A stretch of DNA of 64,000 nt from a bacterium (GCA_014896235.1 JADBKU010000009.1:62001-126000); one strand, 5' to 3'; counted from the stretch's first letter, positions 7,805-19,438 are shown. Notes: a model not told the origin generated them from the letters alone. Numbers and translations are program-made.

Positions 7805-8956
7805 ATGGGAGTTTTGAGCGGATACAAAATTGTCGAATTCGCCGGCATCGGGCCCGCGCCGATGTGCGCGATGCTGTTGGCGGACATGGGCGCCGAAGTC
7901 TTGCGCATCGACCGCGCCGAAGACGCGAAGCTCGGCATCTCGATGGACGTCAAGTACAGCCTGCTCAATCGCGGCCGGCGTTCGATCGCGATCGATCTGA
8001 AATTGCCGGAAGGGCGGGCGGCCGCGATGCGGCTGGTCGAAAAGGCCGACGCGCTCCTCGAAGGTTTCCGCCCGGGCGTGATGGAGCGGCTTGGCCTCGG
8101 GCCTGACGAATGCCTTAAGCGCAATCCCAGGCTGGTGTATGGCCGGATGACCGGTTGGGGTCAGGACGGTCCGCTGGCGCACGCGGCCGGCCACGATATC
8201 AACTACATCGCGCTCAGCGGCGTGCTGGCGTCGATCGGCCGCAAGGGCGAAGCGCCCGTGCCGCCGCTCAACCTGGTCGGCGATTTCGGCGGCGGCGGCC
8301 TCTATCTCGCGCTCGGCGTGGTGGCCGGATTGCTCGAGGCGCAGAAATCGGGCAAGGGCCAGGTTATCGACGTCGCGATGGTCGATGGCGCGGCGTCGCT
8401 GCTGACGGCGGTTTACGGGATGCACGCGGCCGGAATGTGGGTCGATCGGCGGGGCGAGAACATCCTCGATACCGGCGCGCATTTTTACGACGTCTATGAG
8501 ACCAGCGACGGCGAGTATGTCGCGATCGGATCGATCGAAGGAAAATTCTACGCGGAGCTGCTGCGCCTGACTGGACTCGAAGGCCAGGAACTGCCGCGCC
8601 AGATGGATCGCACGCAATGGCCGGCGCTCAAGAAAAAGCTGGCCGAGGTCTTCAAGACCAAAAGCCGCGCCGAATGGTGCAAGATCATGGAGGGCAGCGA
8701 AGTCTGCTTCGCCCCGGTGCTGAACATGGCGGAGGCGCCGAAGCATCCGCATAACGTCCATCGCGGAACTTTCGTCGAAGTCGAAGGCGTGCCGCAGCCG
8801 GCGCCGGCGCCGCGCTTTAGCCGCACGCCGAGCGCGATTCAGCGTCCGCCGGCGCGGCCGGGCGAACATACCGAAGAGGCGATGCGGGATTGGGGCTTCA
8901 GCGCCGCCGAACTTGAGAAGCTGCGCGGCGCGGGCGCGATCGGCGTGCGCCAGTAA
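7805..8956 (+). CDS. CaiB/BaiF family CoA-transferase (or alpha-methylacyl-CoA racemase)
   Basis: A 383-residue family III CoA-transferase. The N-terminal Rossmann half shows PMCAMLLADMGAEVLRIDR, LNRGRRSIAIDLK and VLLEGFRPGVMERLGL-like sequence (here ALLEGFRPGVMERLGLG). TGWGQDGPLAHAAGHDINYI contains the expected catalytic Asp in GHDINY. Racemases and transferases of this family share these blocks, so the sequence alone does not separate them; the length favours the racemase-like group. GGAGG precedes ATG 7805 by nine bases, and a strong terminator follows. It would activate or epimerise acyl-CoA intermediates for the dehydrogenases encoded nearby. Confidence 0.9.
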   Translation: MGVLSGYKIVEFAGIGPAPMCAMLLADMGAEVLRIDRAEDAKLGISMDVKYSLLNRGRRSIAIDLKLPEGRAAAMRLVEKADALLEGFRPGVMERLGLGPDECLKRNPRLVYGRMTGWGQDGPLAHAAGHDINYIALSGVLASIGRKGEAPVPPLNLVGDFGGGGLYLALGVVAGLLEAQKSGKGQVIDVAMVDGAASLLTAVYGMHAAGMWVDRRGENILDTGAHFYDVYETSDGEYVAIGSIEGKFYAELLRLTGLEGQELPRQMDRTQWPALKKKLAEVFKTKSRAEWCKIMEGSEVCFAPVLNMAEAPKHPHNVHRGTFVEVEGVPQPAPAPRFSRTPSAIQRPPARPGEHTEEAMRDWGFSAAELEKLRGAGAIGVRQ

Positions 8957-8978
8957 ATTCCGCGCGCGGCGAGAATCG

Positions 8979-9035
8979 CGGCGCGGCGTCGTCATGGCCA
9001 AGAAAAGGCCGTGATCGCGCCGCGCCGTTTTTTTT
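8979..9035 (+). terminator. Rho-independent terminator after the CoA-transferase
   Basis: The arms 8979-8988 and 9018-9027 pair perfectly (10 bp, GC only), with an inner GGCC/GGCC extension, and are followed by eight T residues at 9028-9035. The convergent cytochrome c gene ends at 9049. Confidence 0.9.
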
Positions 9036-9048
9036 ATCGGCGATCGCT

Positions 9049-9438
9049 CTATTTCGAGAAAGTGCGGATGTAGGCGATCAGATCGTTGACCTGCGCGGGC
9101 GTGAGCTTCTTGCCGAACGCGGGCATCTGCGGCGATTTGTCAAGCGCGGCGCCGCCCTGTTCGATGATGTTGCGCAGGAAGACATCGGGATGCTCCGACA
9201 TATCCTCCTTGTCGGTCCAATCGCCGGGCGGCGGCGAAATATGCCGGGCGGCGACCTCGGGACCGTCGCCCTTGCCGTCACTCCCATGGCATTTCACGCA
9301 GTTTTTGAGCGCCAGCGCGCGACCCGCGGCCGCATCGCCGGCGGCGCGGACGGTTATTGCGGGACTCGCCGCAAGGACCACGGCGAAAGCGACAGCCAGC
9401 CGCGCGATCGTTGAAGCGCGGATTTTGAGCGGCGTCAT
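9049..9438 (-). CDS. Secreted class I cytochrome c
   Basis: A 129-residue monoheme cytochrome c with an N-terminal Sec signal (hydrophobic RLAVAFAVVLAASPAITV, cleavage probably after TVRA). The mature part begins GDAAAGRALALKNCVKCHGSDG, with CVKCH as the haem attachment site. SPQMPAFGKKLTPAQVNDLI supplies the likely Met ligand. It is periplasmic and carries electrons to or from a dehydrogenase or terminal oxidase. No partner enzyme is adjacent; the neighbour at 9500 is a cytoplasmic quinone reductase. Confidence 0.93.
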   Translation of the reverse strand: MTPLKIRASTIARLAVAFAVVLAASPAITVRAAGDAAAGRALALKNCVKCHGSDGKGDGPEVAARHISPPPGDWTDKEDMSEHPDVFLRNIIEQGGAALDKSPQMPAFGKKLTPAQVNDLIAYIRTFSK

Positions 9439-9499
9439 CGTAGCGCCTTGCTAACAAAATCTTTCGCGGCGATTCAACCATCGCTGACTTTTGCGTTCG

Positions 9500-10468
9500 T
9501 CAGAGCGTCAGCATCAATTTTCCGACCGAGCGCCGCTCCAGCAGGTAGCGATGCGCCGCGGCGGCGTCGGCGAGCGGGAACCGGCCGCCGATCGGCACGA
9601 TGAGTTTGCCCTCGCGAATCAGCCGAAAACAATCGTCAAGCCCGCGCCGCATCACTTCCCGGTTGTTGTAAATCTGCGGCAGCACGAAGCCGCTGACGGT
9701 CAGCGATCGCTCGAACAATCGCATCGGATCGATTGGGCCGGGCGCGCCGCCCGCGCGTCCGTAGAGGATCGAATGCCCGAACGGCGCAAGGCAGCGCAGG
9801 CCCGCGGCGAAAGTCGGCGCGCCCACGGCGTCGAGGATGAGATCGACGCCGCGGTTCCCGGTCAGCCGCATCGTCTCGGCGGCGAAATCCTGCGTCGCGT
9901 AATCGATCGTTTCGTCGGCGCCGTGACGGCGCGCGAACTCCGCCTTTTCGATGCTGGAAACCGTGCCGATCACCCGCGCGCCATACGCCTTGGCGATCTG
10001 CACCGCCGCGATTCCCACCGCGCCCGCCGCGGAATGGACCAGCACCGTTTCGCCCGCGCGCACCGAATGCAAAGTGCGCAGCATATGCCACGCGGTGAGC
10101 ATCGCGATCGGCAACGCCGCGCCCTGCTCGAAATCCATGAAGTCGGGCAGGGGAATTACGCGCGAGCGCCGAATCAACGTGAATTCGGCGTAGGCGCCCA
10201 TCCCGATGTAAGCGACGCGCATCCCGGGCCTGAAATCGGCCACGTCGGGCGCGACCGCCTCGACCACCCCGGCGGCTTCCATGCCGGGCGTGTCGGGAAA
10301 CGCCGGCCGCACGATATATTCCCCGCGCGTGAAGAACGTATCCGCGAAATTGACCGCGATCGCGCAATTGCGCACGAGCACGGTGGACGGCTTCAGCTCC
10401 GGCCGCGGCGCCTCGGCCAGATACATCACTTCCGGACCGCCCAGCCGATCGAAATGAATCGCTCTCAT
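9500..10468 (-). CDS. Zinc-free MDR, NADPH:quinone oxidoreductase family
   Basis: A 322-residue quinone-oxidoreductase-type MDR. It lacks the zinc-binding cysteines and instead has the family blocks LVRNCAIAVNFADTFFTRG, PDTPGMEAAGVVEAV and the Rossmann motif VHSAAGAVGIAAVQIAKAYG. It reduces quinones or enones with NADPH in the cytoplasm. GAGGA lies six bases before ATG 10468 and directly abuts the upstream ATG at 10474, so 10468 is preferred. It is divergent from the acyl-CoA dehydrogenase at 10609. Confidence 0.9.
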   Translation of the reverse strand: MRAIHFDRLGGPEVMYLAEAPRPELKPSTVLVRNCAIAVNFADTFFTRGEYIVRPAFPDTPGMEAAGVVEAVAPDVADFRPGMRVAYIGMGAYAEFTLIRRSRVIPLPDFMDFEQGAALPIAMLTAWHMLRTLHSVRAGETVLVHSAAGAVGIAAVQIAKAYGARVIGTVSSIEKAEFARRHGADETIDYATQDFAAETMRLTGNRGVDLILDAVGAPTFAAGLRCLAPFGHSILYGRAGGAPGPIDPMRLFERSLTVSGFVLPQIYNNREVMRRGLDDCFRLIREGKLIVPIGGRFPLADAAAAHRYLLERRSVGKLMLTL

Positions 10469-10608
10469 CGCCATTCCTCGCGCGGGATTTTCGCTTGCGC
10501 CGTCTTAGCCGCGGGCGGGCCGAAAGGCAAACCCGCCGCGCGGCGACCGATTGGAACCGGCGGCGCGACGTGCAAGGATTCCCAACGGATTCAAGGAGCC
10601 AAACGAGC

Positions 10609-11766
10609 ATGCGCCGCGACATTTTCACCGAAGAGCACGAGATGTTCCGCGATCAGGTAAAACGCTTCGTCGAAGCCGAAATCGTCCCGAAAATCGAGAG
10701 CTGGAACCGCAACGGCATGAGCGACCGGGAAAGCTGGCGGAAAATGGGTGCGGCCGGCTTTCTGGGCGCCAACGCGCCGGCGGAATACGGCGGCGGCGGA
10801 GTGGATTTCCTTTACGACGCGATCGTGATCGAAGAGATGGCGCGAGTGCGCGCGCACGGCCTGATGATGGGGCTCCATTCGGACATCATCATGCCGTATA
10901 TCGCGACGTACGGCTCCGAAGAACAGAAGCGCCGCTATCTTCCGGGCGCGATCTCGGGCGACCTGATTCTCGCAATCGCGATGACCGAGCCGGGCACTGG
11001 TTCCGACCTCGCCGCCGTGCGCACGACGGCGCGACGCGACGGCGACAGCTACGTGATCAACGGCTCGAAAATTTTTATTTCCAACGGCCAGTTGGCCGAT
11101 CTGATCGTGGTGGTCGTCAAGACCGATCCCGACGCCCGGCCCGCGCATCGCGGCGTCAGCCTGATCCTGGTGGACGCCGATGCGCCGGGCTTCGTGCGCG
11201 GACGCAAGCTCGAGAAACTGGGACTCAAGGGGCAGGACACCAGCGAACTGTTTTTCGAGGATTGCCGCGTGCCCGCGGGCAACCTGCTCGGACGCGAGGG
11301 CGAAGGCTTCAAGATGCTGATGGAGAAGCTGCAGCAGGAGCGGCTGGTCTGCGCGATCCAGGCGATCACCAGCGCGCGGCGCTGCCTTGACGACACGATC
11401 GATTACACCAAGGGCCGGCGCGCCTTCGGCCAGCCGATCGCGGCGTTTCAGAACACGCAGTTCAAACTCGCCGAAATGGCCACGGAAGTCGAAATCGGCC
11501 AGGCCTTCGTGGACCGGCTGATGGCGGCGCACGCGCGCGGCGAAGAGGTCGTGACCGAAGTCAGCATGGCGAAATGGTGGACCACCGAACTGCTCAAACG
11601 CGTCGCCAGCCAGTGCCTGCAACTGCACGGCGGCTACGGTTTCATGCTGGAATATCCGGTTTCGATGGATTACGCGGACGCTGCGGTGCAATCGATTTAC
11701 GCCGGGACCAACGAAATCATGAAAGTGATTATCGCGCGGCGGATGGGACTGGAATCGCGCGGCTGA
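10609..11766 (+). CDS. Acyl-CoA dehydrogenase
   Basis: A complete 385-residue acyl-CoA dehydrogenase that oxidises acyl-CoA at the alpha-beta position with FAD. The protein starts MRRDIFTEEHEMFRDQVKRF; AAGGAG at 10593-10598 supports this ATG over an in-frame start at 10495. The FAD-binding segment is AIAMTEPGTGSDLAAVRT and VINGSKIFISNGQLADL. The C-terminal helix bundle ends QSIYAGTNEIMKVIIARRMG, resembling the long-chain/isovaleryl dehydrogenase branch. It is different in sequence from the partial enzyme at the left edge. An electron-transferring flavoprotein is expected elsewhere in the genome. Confidence 0.94.
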   Translation: MRRDIFTEEHEMFRDQVKRFVEAEIVPKIESWNRNGMSDRESWRKMGAAGFLGANAPAEYGGGGVDFLYDAIVIEEMARVRAHGLMMGLHSDIIMPYIATYGSEEQKRRYLPGAISGDLILAIAMTEPGTGSDLAAVRTTARRDGDSYVINGSKIFISNGQLADLIVVVVKTDPDARPAHRGVSLILVDADAPGFVRGRKLEKLGLKGQDTSELFFEDCRVPAGNLLGREGEGFKMLMEKLQQERLVCAIQAITSARRCLDDTIDYTKGRRAFGQPIAAFQNTQFKLAEMATEVEIGQAFVDRLMAAHARGEEVVTEVSMAKWWTTELLKRVASQCLQLHGGYGFMLEYPVSMDYADAAVQSIYAGTNEIMKVIIARRMGLESRG

Positions 11767-11793
11767 AAGCCCGCGAAGTTATTCAGGGCGGCT

Positions 11794-14700
11794 TTACGAT
11801 CGCAACTGGGCGAGCAGCGTTTCCGCGCGCTGCAAGTCACGCGTGCCGAAGCCTTCGGTAAAGCGCGAATAAACGGGTGCGAGCACGGCGCGGGCTTCGT
11901 CGCGCCGATCCTCGCCGGCGAGCATCCGGGCATAGCTGGTCGCGGCGCGCAGCTCCCACGAGAGCGCGCCCTGAGCGCGCGCGACTTCGAGCGCGGCGCG
12001 GAACATCCGGGCGGCTTCCCCGCGATTTCCCGATCCTCCCAGCAACAGCGCGCCGCGCATCCGCCACAGTTCGGCCTCGTACATCCGCGCGCCGGCGGTT
12101 TCGAGATGCGACGCGCATTCATCGATTGCGGCGAGACCGCGCTCGAATTCGCCCGCGACGAGGCATGCGCCCGCCAGCAGCAGCAATCCGTAGCGATAAA
12201 CCAGGTCGCCGCCGGCGGCGCGCAGCGTCTCGAGTCCGCGCGACAGCATCGCAAACCCATCCTTGACCGCGCCCGATTCGATCAGATCCCGGCCAAGGGA
12301 CATTTCTCCCGCGCCCAGCCATTGGGGAAAGCCGTAGGCGCGCGAGGTTTCGAGCAGCGCTTCGCAATTCGCGCGCAGCGATGAATAATCGCCGGTCAGA
12401 TCGCCGACCGCGATCGCATACTGCAGCGCCATCGCGATACTGAACGGACGGCCGAGCCGTTCGGCGAGCCGCCGCGCCTCGGCGGCGCGCGCGCGGCTTT
12501 GATCGGGATAGCCGCAAACCCACAGCGCCCACGCCAGATGGCATCGGCTGGGCACGACGGCCGCGTACGACATCGGCAGGTAAGCGTCGATGTCGGCATC
12601 GTAAATGGCGATGGCCGACTCCAGCCGCTCGCGCCCGCGATGCGGATCGCCGGACCATAGCGCGGTCGCGCCGATCGCGACATGGCCGCCGGCCGTGGCC
12701 AGCGGATCGCCGGCGATGAACGCCGTCGCATCGATGCGCTCGGCGAGCGCAAACGATTCGCCCATATTTCCGCGCGCGAAGGAGACGCCCCACAGGCCGA
12801 TCAGCACCGGCACAATCTCGGGCGTGTCGCCGAGCTGCGCGGTCAGGTCGGCCGCGCGCCGCAAGATTTCAGGAAACTCCGCGTCGAGATAGCCGCGCAC
12901 CGCGAGCAGCGCCATGCCGAACGTCGAGTAGAGGCGCAGCTCGCGGAACGCGCGCGTCCGCGAATCCGGAATCGCGGACACCAGCGCCAGCGCGGCCCTG
13001 ACGTTGCGGATTGCGTCGTCATAGGCGGATCGCAAGCGCGCCTGTTCGGCGGCGCGCTCGAAATAATCGATCGCCTTTTGGGCGTTACCGCCGCGCTCGT
13101 AATGATTGGCGAGGTCGGCCAGGTGGTCGTCCAGATTTGCGGCGTAAAGCTCCTCGATCGCGGCGGCGGCGCGTTCGTGAATCTGGCGGCGGCGTTCGAG
13201 CAGCAGCGAATCGTAGGCGACTTCCTGCGTGAGCGCATGTTTGAACGAATACTCCGCATCGACCGGCGCGGGCTGTTCGAAAATGAATTCACCGGCCTGC
13301 AGTTCCGCGAGCATCTCCGACAACGCCGCCTCGTCGATCCGCGCGACGCGACGCGCCAGCCGCATCCGAAACTGCTTGCCGACCACCGCCAGGGTCTGGA
13401 GCAAATCCTTGTGCGCGGGCGCGAGGCGATCGATGCGCGCGGCGAGAATTCCTTTCACCGTCGGAGGCACGCGGATCGATTGCAGCGGCTTCGCGAGCGC
13501 GACGGCTCCGGCAAGATTGCGGACCAGCACGCCCTGCTCGAGCAGCGCCTGAAACATCTCCTCGATGAACAGCGGATTGCCTTCGGTGCGTTCGATGATC
13601 AGCCGCTTGAGCGGTTCGAGATCGGCGCCGTCGCCGACCAGCGTGTCCACCAGTTCGCGCGCGCTCTCGGCGCCGAGCGGCTCCAGCGCGATTTCGGCGT
13701 AATTGGCGCGGCCGCGCCAATCGTGCGCGTAGCCGGGCCGGTAGTTGACCATCAGCAGGATTCGCGCCGCGCCGATCGAACCGGCGAAATAATCGAGCAG
13801 CGCCCGCGATTCGTCGTCGATCCAATGCAGATCCTCGATCATCACCATCAGCGGCTGATTGAGGCTCTCGCGCATCAGGATGCGCTTGATCGCGTCGTGC
13901 GTGCGCTGGCGGCGCACGGCGGCGTTCATCCCGTCCATCGCGGATTCCGCGCCGGAGATTCCGAGCAGCGCGAAGACGAACGGCAGCGCGTCTTCGAGCG
14001 AGCGATCAAGGGCGAGCAGTTTCCCCGTGACTTTTTCGCGCCGCGCGCGTTCGTCGTCCGCCGCCGCGACGCCGAAATAACCGCGCATCAGGTCGATGAT
14101 CGGAAGATAGGCCGAAGCGCGGCCGTACGATGACGAATACGCCTCGAGCGTGAGCCAGCCGCTTTGGCCGGTCTGTCTGAATTCGTGGAACAGGCGGGAT
14201 TTGCCCACACCGGCGTCGGCCACCGCCGCGACGATCTCGCCGTCGCCGCCGGCGGCGAGCGCCGCGGCGCGCCGAATCCGCTCCAGCTCTGCGCGGCGTC
14301 CGACGAAACGCGAAAAACCGCGGCTCGCGGCACGTTGCAGGCGCGTGCGCATCGCGCCCACGCCAACGACCTCAAAAACCTCCAGCGGTTCGGAAACGCC
14401 CTTGATGCGCGCGGCGCCGAGCGGCCTGGTTTCGAAATATCCTGAAACTAATTTCTGCGTCGGCTCGGCGACGACGATCGAGCCCGACGGCGCCAGCGTC
14501 TGCATCCGCGCCGCCAGCCCCATCGCGTGCCCGATCGGCGTGTATTCCGTCCGTTCCGCGCCGGTTTGAATCGACCGGATCACCGCCTCGCCCGTGTTCA
14601 CGCCGATACGGATTTCGACCGGCGGATCGCCGGCTTCGCGCAGGCGCGCGGCGTACTTGCGCATCTCTTCCTGCATCCGCAACGCGGCGTAAAGCGCGCG

Positions 14701-15168
14701 CTGCGGATGGTCTTCGTACGCGACGGGCGCGCCGAACAGCGCGAAAATGCCGTCGCCGGTCGATTGAACGATGTAGCCGTCGTAGCGATGCGCCGCGCCG
14801 ATCATCAGCGCGAGCGCCGGATCGACGATCGCGCGCGCCTGTTCGGGATCCAGGTCCTCGAGCAAATCCATCGAACCCTTGATGTCGGCGAAGAGCGCGG
14901 TGACGGTTTTGCGTTCTCCCTCGGGAATGTCGTTGAGCGCCTCGACCGGCGCCGACTCGACGGTCATCGCGGGCGTGGACGGACGCTCGGAGGCGAACCG
15001 CGGCGCCGCGGATTGCGCGCCGAGCGGCGCGCCGCAATTCCCGCAGAATTTGAATCCGGGCGGATTTTCGAAATTGCAGCGCGGGCATCCGCTGCGCAGC
15101 GGTGCGGCGCAGTCGCCGCAGAATTTCATTCCCGCGGGGTTTTCGCTGCCGCACGAAACGCAACGCAT
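11794..15168 (-). CDS. Zinc ribbon / class III cyclase / AAA ATPase / TPR signalling protein
   Basis: A 1124-residue cytoplasmic multidomain protein. Residues 1-50 hold two zinc ribbons (CVSCG...CGDC and CPRC...CGNC). Residues about 85-270 are a class III nucleotidyl cyclase domain with both metal Asp residues, D95 in LFADIKGSM and D139 in STGDGIFALFG. The transition-state motif reads GHAMGLAARMQ, with Gly where relatives have Asn, while the Arg is kept. From 287 there is an AAA/NACHT-like ATPase: FVGRRAELERI, Walker A ADAGVGKS (317-324) and Walker B VMIEDLHWIDDES. About 550 residues of helical repeats (TPR-like) follow. Such proteins are common in soil bacteria but functionally obscure. It is convergent with the preceding dehydrogenase and divergent from the kdp operon. 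Confidence 0.9.
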   Translation of the reverse strand: MRCVSCGSENPAGMKFCGDCAAPLRSGCPRCNFENPPGFKFCGNCGAPLGAQSAAPRFASERPSTPAMTVESAPVEALNDIPEGERKTVTALFADIKGSMDLLEDLDPEQARAIVDPALALMIGAAHRYDGYIVQSTGDGIFALFGAPVAYEDHPQRALYAALRMQEEMRKYAARLREAGDPPVEIRIGVNTGEAVIRSIQTGAERTEYTPIGHAMGLAARMQTLAPSGSIVVAEPTQKLVSGYFETRPLGAARIKGVSEPLEVFEVVGVGAMRTRLQRAASRGFSRFVGRRAELERIRRAAALAAGGDGEIVAAVADAGVGKSRLFHEFRQTGQSGWLTLEAYSSSYGRASAYLPIIDLMRGYFGVAAADDERARREKVTGKLLALDRSLEDALPFVFALLGISGAESAMDGMNAAVRRQRTHDAIKRILMRESLNQPLMVMIEDLHWIDDESRALLDYFAGSIGAARILLMVNYRPGYAHDWRGRANYAEIALEPLGAESARELVDTLVGDGADLEPLKRLIIERTEGNPLFIEEMFQALLEQGVLVRNLAGAVALAKPLQSIRVPPTVKGILAARIDRLAPAHKDLLQTLAVVGKQFRMRLARRVARIDEAALSEMLAELQAGEFIFEQPAPVDAEYSFKHALTQEVAYDSLLLERRRQIHERAAAAIEELYAANLDDHLADLANHYERGGNAQKAIDYFERAAEQARLRSAYDDAIRNVRAALALVSAIPDSRTRAFRELRLYSTFGMALLAVRGYLDAEFPEILRRAADLTAQLGDTPEIVPVLIGLWGVSFARGNMGESFALAERIDATAFIAGDPLATAGGHVAIGATALWSGDPHRGRERLESAIAIYDADIDAYLPMSYAAVVPSRCHLAWALWVCGYPDQSRARAAEARRLAERLGRPFSIAMALQYAIAVGDLTGDYSSLRANCEALLETSRAYGFPQWLGAGEMSLGRDLIESGAVKDGFAMLSRGLETLRAAGGDLVYRYGLLLLAGACLVAGEFERGLAAIDECASHLETAGARMYEAELWRMRGALLLGGSGNRGEAARMFRAALEVARAQGALSWELRAATSYARMLAGEDRRDEARAVLAPVYSRFTEGFGTRDLQRAETLLAQLRS

Positions 15169-15420
15169 GCGATCGCATTGTACTCCCGCGCAATTTCCCG
15201 CTCTAGCGGCGATATTAGTTGCGCTTTCCCGCCGGCGCAGAAAAATTCCGGAACTGGCTTTTCGGCTTGAACCCGATCAGGCGACGGCGCGCCAATTCCC
15301 CGATTCCATATTGCATCGCGCATACATCGCATTGTGCATTGGCCCGCCGTGCCCGCTGGAAAAGTTCAAGCATTACGGGCGTTCGGAACGAGGGCATGAA
15401 ACCTGCTCAATCCATGAATC

Positions 15421-15504
15421 ATGCTTGATTTGATTTTCATCGCCGCCACGTGCGCGTTTTTCGCCCTTGCGCTCTGGTACGTCAGCGGATGCGAAAAGTT
15501 ATGA
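15421..15504 (+). CDS. 27-residue membrane peptide leading the kdp operon
   Basis: The frame encodes MLDLIFIAATCAFFALALWY followed by VSGCEKL: one transmembrane helix with a short charged tail. Its stop overlaps the kdpF start (ATGA at 15501-15504), which argues for translation. Similar tiny ORFs with an [IV]..C[DE].L ending sit before kdpF/kdpA in other bacteria as unannotated peptides. The role is unknown; by analogy with KdpF it could stabilise the pump complex. Confidence 0.6.
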   Translation: MLDLIFIAATCAFFALALWYVSGCEKL

Positions 15505-15593
15505 GCGGATTGGAACTCGTTTTCGGCGCCGCGATCGCGATCGGACTGACCATTTATCTGGTTTACGCGATGCTGCGGCCGGAGAAATTCTAG
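15501..15593 (+). CDS. kdpF: KdpF, small subunit of the K+-transporting ATPase
   Basis: A 30-residue single-span peptide, with a hydrophobic core AAIAIGLTIYLVYAML and the C-terminal RPEKF typical of KdpF. The family stabilises the KdpABC complex in the inner membrane. It overlaps the preceding peptide by four bases and is followed after nine bases by the kdpA start. Confidence 0.85.
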   Translation: MSGLELVFGAAIAIGLTIYLVYAMLRPEKF

Positions 15594-15602
15594 GAGACGC
15601 GC

Positions 15603-17330
<1,728 letters not shown>

Positions 17331-17395
17331 ATCGCGCCGCCGGCATTACTCAGTTGAAGATTCATCCACTCAGTTGATTTACGGAATTGCACGCA

Positions 17396-19438
17396 ATGGC
17401 TGAACGCAAAGCGACTCCGCTCTGGGAAGGAAAAATCGTGCACGCGGCCGCGCTCGATTCGCTCCGCAAATTCGACCCGCGCATCCAGGCGAAAAATCCG
17501 GTGATGTTCGTGGTCGAGGTCGCCGCCCTCGCCGTCACGCTGATAATCCTTCGCAATCTCGCCGCCGGCGTCCATCGCCAGCTCGGATTCGAGATTCAAA
17601 TCGCGCTCTGGCTCTGGTTCACCGTCGGCTTCGCCAATTTCGCCGAGGCGATGGCCGAAGGGCGCGGCAAGGCGCAGGCCGACAACCTGCGCAAAACCCG
17701 CACCGAAACCATGGCGAAGCGCATCGGCGACGGCGGCGCGATCACGATGGTCGCGGCGACGCAGTTGCGCAAGGGCGACGTCGTGATGGTCGAAGCGGGC
17801 GACGTCATCCCCGGCGACGGCGAAGTGATCGAGGGCGTCGCGGCCGTCAATGAGGCGGCCATCACCGGCGAATCGGCTCCCGTCATCCGCGAAAGCGGCG
17901 GCGACCGCAGCGCCGTCACGGGCGGCACCACGGTGATCTCCGACTGGATCAAAGTGCGCATCACAGCCAACCCCGGCGAAACTTTCCTCGATCGCATGAT
18001 CGGCCTCGTCGAAGGCGCGCAACGCCAAAAAACGCCGAACGAAATCGCGCTCAGCATCCTGCTCGCCGGACTCACGATCATCTTCATGATGGTCTGCGTC
18101 TCGCTCTATCCATTCGCGCTCTATGGCGGGACGGTTTTGACGCTGCCGGTGCTGGTCGCCCTGCTCGTCTGCCTGATTCCGACGACCATCGGCGGCCTGC
18201 TCTCCGCGATCGGAATCGCCGGGATGGATCGCCTCGTGCAGCACAACGTGCTCGCGATGTCCGGCCGCGCGGTCGAGGCCGCGGGCGACGTCGATACGCT
18301 GCTGCTCGACAAAACCGGCACGATCACGCTCGGCAACCGGATGGCCGAGGAGTTTCTGCCCGTCGCCGGCGTGCTGCCGCAGGAACTCGCCGAGGCGGCC
18401 CAGCTCGCTTCGCTGGCCGACGAAACTCCCGAAGGCCGCTCGATCGTGGTGCTGGCGAAGCGCGCCTACGGGCTCCGCGGGCGGGAGCTCGGCGGCGAGG
18501 GCGCCGAATTCATTCCGTTTTCGGCGCAGACCCGGATGAGCGGCGTGGACCTGCACGGCCATCGGATTCGCAAAGGCGCGACCGACGCCGTGATCAAATT
18601 CGTCGAGGAGCACGGCGGCCACGCCCCCGCCGATCTCGACGCGATGGTCGAGAAAATCGCGCGCTCGGGCGGCACTCCCCTGGTCGTTGCGGACAACGCG
18701 CGGATACTCGGCGTGATTCATCTCAAGGACGTCGTCAAGGAAGGCATCCGCGAGCGCTTCGAGCGATTGCGCGCGATGGGCCTGCGCACGGTGATGATCA
18801 CCGGCGACAATCCCCTTACCGCGGCGGCGATCGCCGAGGAATCCGGCGTTGACGATTTTCTCGCCGAAGCGACCCCCGAAACCAAGCTGCGCCTGATCCG
18901 CGAGGAACAAGCGCAAGGCAAGCTGGTCGCGATGATCGGCGACGGCACCAACGACGCCCCCGCGCTGGCGCAGGCCGACGTCGGCATCGCGATGAACGCC
19001 GGCACGCAGGCGGCGCGCGAAGCCGGCAACATGGTGGACCTCGATTCGAATCCGACCAAGGTGATGGAGGTGGTCGAAATCGGCAAGCAGTTGCTGATCA
19101 CCCGCGGCGCGCTCACGACCTTTTCGATCGCCAACGACGTCGCGAAATATTTCGCGATCATTCCGGCGATGTTCGTGATCGGCTATCCCGATCTGCGGGC
19201 GCTCAACATCATGCATCTGGCGACCCCGGAGAGCGCGATTCTGTCGGCCGTGATCTTCAACGCGCTCATCATCATCGCGCTGATTCCGCTGGCGCTGCGC
19301 GGCGTCGCCTACCGGCCGCTCGGCGCCGCCGCGATTCTGACGCGCAATCTGCTCATTTACGGACTGGGCGGCGTAATTGTGCCGTTCATCGGCATCAAGG
19401 CGATCGACCTGATCGTCTCGGCGCTGCATCTCGCCTGA
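17396..19438 (+). CDS. kdpB: KdpB, catalytic P-type ATPase subunit
   Basis: A 680-residue P-type ATPase that hydrolyses ATP to drive K+ uptake through KdpA. It has the actuator motif ITGES (T157-S160), the phosphorylated Asp D305 in [14 protein letters not shown], the nucleotide-binding KGA region ([11 protein letters not shown]), and the hinge [22 protein letters not shown]. The Ser after TGE, the site of inhibitory phosphorylation in E. coli, is present. ATG 17396 gives the usual N terminus [12 protein letters not shown]; an in-frame TTG at 17387 is less likely. The 65-bp gap after kdpA is the largest within the structural genes. Confidence 0.97.
   Translation: MAERKATPLWEGKIVHAAALDSLRKFDPRIQAKNPVMFVVEVAALAVTLIILRNLAAGVHRQLGFEIQIALWLWFTVGFANFAEAMAEGRGKAQADNLRKTRTETMAKRIGDGGAITMVAATQLRKGDVVMVEAGDVIPGDGEVIEGVAAVNEAAITGESAPVIRESGGDRSAVTGGTTVISDWIKVRITANPGETFLDRMIGLVEGAQRQKTPNEIALSILLAGLTIIFMMVCVSLYPFALYGGTVLTLPVLVALLVCLIPTTIGGLLSAIGIAGMDRLVQHNVLAMSGRAVEAAGDVDTLLLDKTGTITLGNRMAEEFLPVAGVLPQELAEAAQLASLADETPEGRSIVVLAKRAYGLRGRELGGEGAEFIPFSAQTRMSGVDLHGHRIRKGATDAVIKFVEEHGGHAPADLDAMVEKIARSGGTPLVVADNARILGVIHLKDVVKEGIRERFERLRAMGLRTVMITGDNPLTAAAIAEESGVDDFLAEATPETKLRLIREEQAQGKLVAMIGDGTNDAPALAQADVGIAMNAGTQAAREAGNMVDLDSNPTKVMEVVEIGKQLLITRGALTTFSIANDVAKYFAIIPAMFVIGYPDLRALNIMHLATPESAILSAVIFNALIIIALIPLALRGVAYRPLGAAAILTRNLLIYGLGGVIVPFIGIKAIDLIVSALHLA

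Noticed and set aside
12682..14133. 483-codon frame opposite the cyclase-ATPase gene
   Set aside because: Arg/His-rich antisense shadow; the sense protein has clear domains throughout.
15193..15420. Possible sigma-54 promoter before the kdp operon (CTGGCTTTTCGGCTTG near 15255 and TTGGCCCGCCGTGCCC near 15341)
   Set aside because: The GG-to-GC spacing is wrong in both, and sigma-54 promoters do not tolerate this.
15169..15420. c-di-AMP (ydaO-type) riboswitch before kdp
   Set aside because: No recognisable ydaO core motifs or terminator in the leader.
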